Of a stretch of 64,000 nt of DNA, positions 59,301 through 64,000 are shown one piece after another. The notes beneath the pieces are model-generated. The model did not search any database and was not told where the DNA came from. It saw only the letters and a list, made by a program, of their open reading frames with translations. The translations under genes were made by a program, and so were the position numbers. Source of the stretch: Rosa chinensis (Eukaryota; Streptophyta; Magnoliopsida; Rosales; Rosaceae); assembly GCF_002994745.2 (NCBI RefSeq), contig NC_037092.1:22345001-22409000 (forward strand), written 5' to 3'. Positions within the stretch are counted from its first letter, which is position 1. The number at the start of each line of letters is the position of its first letter.

Positions 59301-60077
59301 TCCTCCTCAAGTGAGTGGTAGTCGAGGTTATTAATTCTCCTCCTCACATAATCTATGTGTGAGTGGCAGTCGAGGGTAGGTAGAGCCTAAGGGGCTCCTT
59401 TACCCGTACGGTGATTTCTTCTTCCTCATATCCTATTATTACTTGACTAGTGGGGCTAGTCCGATTTTCTCTTAACCAACGGGGCTGGTATGTTTTCACG
59501 AGATTTAGAATTTAAAGAAATTTGTTTTTATAAACGTTGCATGCATCGAGATTTTATAAGTTTAAATACGTGGGAAAGTATTCAAGTTTTTGCTTCTTTT
59601 AAATTATCTTGATTATTTATTTTTGTTCATTCACACTAACGTGTTTTTCAATACTTTCCCCTGGGCCCTTTTTGGTTTCAAATGTCCAGTTTGCAGGCTA
59701 GGCTAGTTGAGGTTGGGTGTACATGGAGTTGAGGCATAGTTGTCACTGCTTCCGCATTGTAGGATCTATCGATCCTTCACCCTCTTTACTTTTATTTCTA
59801 TTATATCTTTTGTTTTAGAATTGCTCTGATAACCTGTGGGATCAATATTATTAAGTTGAGATTTGTGTATTGTGAATTGGAAGATGTTGTGATTTGGGGA
59901 GCAAGGTGGCTCCAGGAGAAAATGATGGATTGCTTAGAAGTGTGAATGTGTTTCTACAGGTTTTGGGTAGTCCACTTTTAGGGGAAGTTCCGCCAAATTT
60001 TTTGTAGAATTTCTTCCAAGGTGGGCCCTGCAGGGCCACTTCAGATTTCAGGGTGAAATCCGGGGCGGGTCCTATCA
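56330..60077 (+). mobile_element. Long LTR (about 3.7 kb, 2.7 kb without insert) and primer site
   Basis: The segment begins TGTTACGTCCCG and ends GGGTCCTATCA. TGGTATCAGAGC follows at 60081-60092, the site complementary to the 3' end of initiator tRNA-Met that primes plant LTR retrotransposons. The 5' TG and 3' CA ends fit an LTR. A foldback MULE of 1062 bp sits inside it. The sequence after the primer site (60093-61123) shows no gag or pol frame, so the element may be a LARD-type non-autonomous one or a gypsy element with a decayed interior. The partner LTR is outside the window. Confidence 0.75.
58092..59153. mobile_element. Foldback MULE-type element, 1062 bp, 9-bp target duplication
   Basis: ATATATTTA flanks both sides (58083-58091 and 59154-59162). 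The element starts GGGTTAATTACAGTTTACC and ends with its reverse complement. The arms stay complementary for several hundred bases, through TTAACGTCCAATTTGGAC and on toward the centre, so a transcript would fold into a long hairpin. No protein coded. It is nested in the LTR at 56330-60077 and is therefore younger. Confidence 0.93.
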
Positions 60078-60080
60078 ACT

Positions 60081-60092
60081 TGGTATCAGAGC
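60081..60092 (+). promoter_or_regulatory. tRNA-iMet primer binding site
   Basis: TGGTATCAGAGC, the standard plant primer-binding site, 3 nt after the LTR end. Confidence 0.85.
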
Positions 60093-61123
60093 ATTAGGTT
60101 GTTAGATTCTGTAGACTTGTTTCTATCCTGTTACCTTGTATGCTTAATGTTACTTAGTACCTCCCGAGTGATGGCCCGACTGCAGCGGTTCCCCATCGTT
60201 TACTCTTTGGTGCTGATGTACTAATCAAGTGTGTAAGCTACATCTCTAGTTGGTTTTTCTTTAGGTGTTATGCCTCTTGTACTCCGACCTCATAGGGATT
60301 TCACTACTTATTAGATTGTTTACATGTCTTGCACTTTTTTCCTGGTGATGGTAGAGTACGACTACTCTACAGGTTTGTGTTGTGCTATGAAATGAGATTC
60401 GAGAGAATGTTGTGGATATCTTTTCCTGGATGCCAACAAGATTGTTGGGGTAGGGTTTAGGGAGCGAGACCGGAATTCGATTTCGTGATTGAGTGTCTGT
60501 GTAGCTTTGGGCTGTCTTTGGCTACTATAATTGTTTTGGAATCTGGATTGTTGTTGAAGTGGGACTAATAGTAATAGTGGTTTTGACTTTGAATTGAATT
60601 TTGGGTGATGTGTCATGTGACGTAGTTGGTCTTGCAAGCATCATTTTGGAACAATACTTTGCAATTCACAAAGAAATCTGGAATTGGAAATTCCTCTATT
60701 TGGACACCTTATGATGGCGTAGTGTACAGATCACTCTCTGGTATCCAATTTGTCCCTATTCTCGTAGCTTTCAACTATGGAGGGTGGAGAAGATAAGTTC
60801 TTGGTTGTTACAACTAATTTCCATGTTTTCTTGTGACTCGGGTCACTAATAGTGGTAAGTAAAAAAGGGTGGAAGTGATGACGTTAAGTGAGAGTTTTAA
60901 GGAAAGTGGAATCCTAGGACTGGTCATCCTGAGCCGCTAACTTGGCGAGGATAATGGGGCCGGTTCACGAACTTCCGACGGCCTGTTCGGGGGGATTCCG
61001 GCAGGTTCTGGTAGTTTCGCTGCCGGTTCTGGGCTTCTGGGATCGAGGGCTTCGATGTGTGCGGTGGTGGTTGTTAGGGTTTGAAGGTTACAATTTTAGG
61101 GTTTTAGGGTTAGGGCTTCATGC
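60093..61123. other. Retroelement interior without coding frame
   Basis: No gag, protease or polymerase motif seen. The short TAGGGTTTTAGGGTTAGGG string near 61098 is not a telomeric array. Confidence 0.4.
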
Positions 61124-61370
61124 TGATAACGTGTTTAAGGGAATCGAAATTTGGCAGAGAAAGTGTTGTGTCTGTTCAAGGAAATTGACTTTTGTGATTG
61201 TAATAGCATAGAAGATTCTAGAATTCCTAGTCCTATTCAGATAAGTTTTCTTTGTATCAATAGAACATGTACTTTGTAATCCTATATATAGGGCTCCTAT
61301 TCTCAATAATGAAACACACAATTCTCTCATCAATCTCTCTTGAATTCTCTTATTCTTAAACATGTTATCA
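61124..61370 (+). mobile_element. Copia 5' LTR, 247 bp
   Basis: Starts TGATAACGTGTTTAAG and ends CTTAAACATGTTATCA; 15 of 16 end bases are inverted-complementary. It contains a TATATATAGGG box near 61284 and an AATAATGAAAC stretch near 61304. It is followed by ACACGAGCCC and then the copia gag region, which supports the assignment as a 5' LTR. Confidence 0.75.
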
Positions 61371-64000
61371 ACACGAGCCCTAACCCTGAGAGAAAAACCC
61401 TCGCCAAGCACCTAGCCCCTTGCTAGCCCGCCTGCCCTGCAGTTATCTCAACCATCCCTGCTACCTGACTAGCTCAGCCATACTCTTGGCCGCACCTCAC
61501 CTTGGACGCAACCCGGCCACGACTTGCTGCACACCTCCCCTACTCCACCTTGAACTTCTCTCGGCCTCATCCTTATCTACCACACACTCATGTGCTCCCC
61601 AAGACCCTCCATCCACATCAACTCGACCTACGTCGTCTTCCAACTTCAAGAATTCAAGAACTCAAGTTTTCAAGCTACGAAATAACAAGTAAGTATTTAA
61701 ATTAAAGTTCCTGCTTTCCACAATTTAAATTTCTTTTCTTTTCTTGGGGACCTACAACCTCCCTTCTTCTACATCCCACCTTTCTTATAACGTGGGTTCG
61801 ATTATTTGAAAAGCGGAATCGTGGGGATTCAGGCTATAAACGAACTAAGAGCATTCATAAGACTTCGGCCTAAGAGCGTCTGTAAGCATCGATTTATGAA
61901 CATATAAACATCATTGTCTCTGTCTAATCCAAAATTCTTGGAAATCAATTTCTTGGTAGCATAGCTCGGAAATATTATTATTTATTAGTTGTCGTTGAAG
62001 CTTTGAATTCGAAACTAATCTACTTCTTCTTCTTGCTTTCAGGATGTTGAAACCAAAGCTCGACTTTCCTATGCTTGAATCAATTGGCTCAGAATACCAC
62101 AGTTGAGTCACGGATATTGAGAACCATCTCACTTCAAAAGGGATCCTACCCTTAATTCAGGCACCAAACCCTGAGCTCATATTTGAGAGTACAACTAGAA
62201 TAATGCCACCGCCCTCATCTTGATGAGACGCCACATAGACAAATCACTCCGATTGGAATACCTGGTGATCAAGGATGCTAGAGACTTTTGAGTTGCGCTA
62301 GAAGAGCGCTTTGGTAATGTCCAGGATTCCCTCCTCCCTGACTTGAAGGTTCAATGGAGCAATCTACGATTTGACAACTTCAAGTCCGTCGCTGAATATA
62401 ATTCAGAAGCTCTATGCCTCAAAACCATGTTGGGGTTCTATGGACAGCCCGTCACAGAGCAAGAGCTAATTCAGATAAACTCTCTCCACCTTCCCCGTCT
62501 CAGCAATTTTGGTACCAAAGCAATACAGAGGAGAGTACAATGTTGGACGGATCATGAGGTTTTATCAACTAATTAATGTCATGTCTGAAGTTGAGAAACA
62601 TGATAACATCCTCGTGAAAAACTATAATTCAAGGCCTATCGGTACTAAGAGTGTTCAACGGACGTTTTGGTCCATATAACCGCCCTACAAAGGAAGGTAA
62701 CCGCCAAAATGGAGCGGGAACACGTGGCAATAAAAGCCAACGTGGGAGAGAAGGACACAAAGCCGCCGACCATAGAGGTGGCGCCATCATCTAACATGGA
62801 CGCCAATCCCGTCCTCGTGCGCAAGAAGCATCTCAATTCAAGGGACGAAATCACAATGATGCATGCCGTAGATGTGGATCTATTGAACATTGGTTCAAAC
62901 AATGCAATGCAAGCAACAAATTGGCTGCACATTATAAAGCATATAGAGAAGCAAGAGAGCAAGAGGCATACTTTACCAAAGAAGAAGAAGATGATGGTGA
63001 TGATGCCAACGTTAATCTCACCATAGCGGACTTCAAATCTGACAAAGTAGTCCACAAGGATTCCGCAAATTTTGATTAGTGTAGTCCTTTTTTTTTTTTT
63101 TTTTCCCAAGAATTATGTAATGGAAATTATGCCTTAATCAATAAAATGACTTTTTGTATTAACTCTTTCTCACTAGGCTCATCCAAGAGTAATTGTGATG
63201 TCTAGGGAAGGTTTGAACTGAGAGAACGGGTTTAAAAGTGAGTATTGCTCCACCAAAATCTCGCCTTACCTTACCTGGTCACAACCAAATTGGAGTTACC
63301 AAACGGATTGAGTGACTACAATTTGTCTAAATTTTGATTTTGATTTTGGATTAGATTTTGGTCAAGAAACTTTGATGTAATTATCAGCTATTATTAATAA
63401 AGTCTCTATTTATTTTATTCAATTTCTTGGACATATTTTAATTTTGAACTTTATTATTTTTCAGTATGTTTCCCAGCGAGCTAGAATGCCTCATGGATAG
63501 TGCAACTACACATACCATACTTCGAAATAGTCAATTGTTCCTATGGATGACGCCTACTCGATCTTTAGTGACTACAATGGTTGGATCATCTCAATTGATT
63601 CATGGTAGAGGACCAGCCCAATTTATGTTGCCAAATGACACAAATATTAATGTCACCGAAGCTCTATATGCTCCTAGGGCTAGAAGAACCCTATTGAGCT
63701 TCAAAGATATAAGAGCCAACCACATTGTGAGAATGGATAAGAGTTCCTTTGCATCACCTCTAATGACTACAGACATAAAAGAGTCTTAGAGAAACTTATG
63801 TGTTGATCAGTGGATTGTATCACTTGTATGCAACCACTATTTGAATCATTGAATCCAATCATGTTATGAGAGATGATTTATGGGATTTTGACACATATAG
63901 GCTTTGGTATGACAGTTTGGGACATCCAAGTCGTGATATGATGATCTGTATATTAAGACTTCACACGGACATCCATTCTTTAGAACGAAAAGAAGTAAAA
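61371..64000 (+). mobile_element. Ty1/copia retrotransposon 5' region, degenerate, runs off window
   Basis: From about 62043 a gag frame begins MLKPKLDFPMLESI. A stop (TGA where the family has Trp) follows within 25 codons, and further shifts break it. The UBN2-type gag middle is readable at 62343-62500 (FDNFKSVAEYNSEALCLK). A CCHC zinc knuckle (CRRCGSIEHWFKQC) lies near 62865-62915, followed by an acidic EEEDDGDDAN tail to a stop at 63079. At 63466-63789 another frame carries the copia protease start (CLMDSATTHTIL, with the D-S-A/G-T motif) and then a typical LLSFKDI. A GAG-pre-integrase piece (LWYDSLGHPS in frame pieces) lies near 63900-63940. Not active as read. Confidence 0.88.

Noticed and set aside
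61095..61115. Telomere-like TAGGGTTTTAGGGTTAGGG, also TTAGGGTTTAGGG near 34254
   Set aside because: Only two or three irregular units each; the second is part of a MITE arm present in both orientations.

Overview
The window is plant nuclear DNA. Genes have many short GT-AG introns, intergenic DNA is AT-rich, and there are plant transposon superfamilies throughout (CACTA, MULE, hAT, LINE, SINE, Ty1/copia and Ty3/gypsy-type LTRs). Gene content is plant-specific: F-box/FBD proteins, the Polycomb VEFS protein EMF2 and CYP72A P450s. The style of these genes suggests a rosid, probably Rosaceae; that is an inference from memory of related proteins, not a search result.

Layout. (1) 1-9.2 kb and 24.4-26.7 kb: a three-copy F-box/LRR/FBD family. 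Copy 1 (1218-4235) and copy 2 (6548-8835) are broken; copy 3 (24425-26675) has a complete three-exon reading frame. LINE pieces and a 1.46 kb insertion carrying LAMMER-kinase exons sit upstream of copies 1 and 2. (2) 9221-23169: a 13.9 kb CACTA transposon (3-bp target duplication GAT, 19/20 terminal inverted repeat) separates copies 2 and 3. A second CACTA, 10309-16625 (ACA duplication, 12/12 terminal repeat), is nested in it. Both carry intron-containing fragments of host genes, all on the minus strand. The inner one holds a run of DNA polymerase alpha exons plus a Ulp1-type peptidase remnant. The outer one holds pieces of alpha-amylase, RAB5, RadA, a Rubisco-activase-like ATPase and a coiled-coil protein gene. 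A 642-bp solo LTR lies inside the RadA piece. (3) 23.2-24.4 kb and 26.8-35.9 kb: repeat-rich DNA with MITEs, tandem SINE-like units, LTR and LINE remnants, a hAT element (29477-30157) and other inverted-repeat elements. (4) 36358-45865: a 21-exon EMF2 gene, clean except for a 2-bp insertion in exon 19 that truncates the VEFS box. (5) 46974-55648: a CYP72A array of one intact gene, one full-length pseudogene and one first-exon stub. (6) 55649-64000: LTR retrotransposons, including a 3.7 kb LTR with a tRNA-Met-type primer site and an inserted foldback MULE, then the 5' part of a degenerate copia element running off the window.

The likely functional genes are F-box copy 3, the first CYP72A and, unless the 2-bp insertion is an assembly error, a C-terminally truncated EMF2. 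The most unusual structure is the nested pair of gene-capturing CACTA elements. All exon boundaries and family names were worked out by reading the sequence; no alignment or database search was run.
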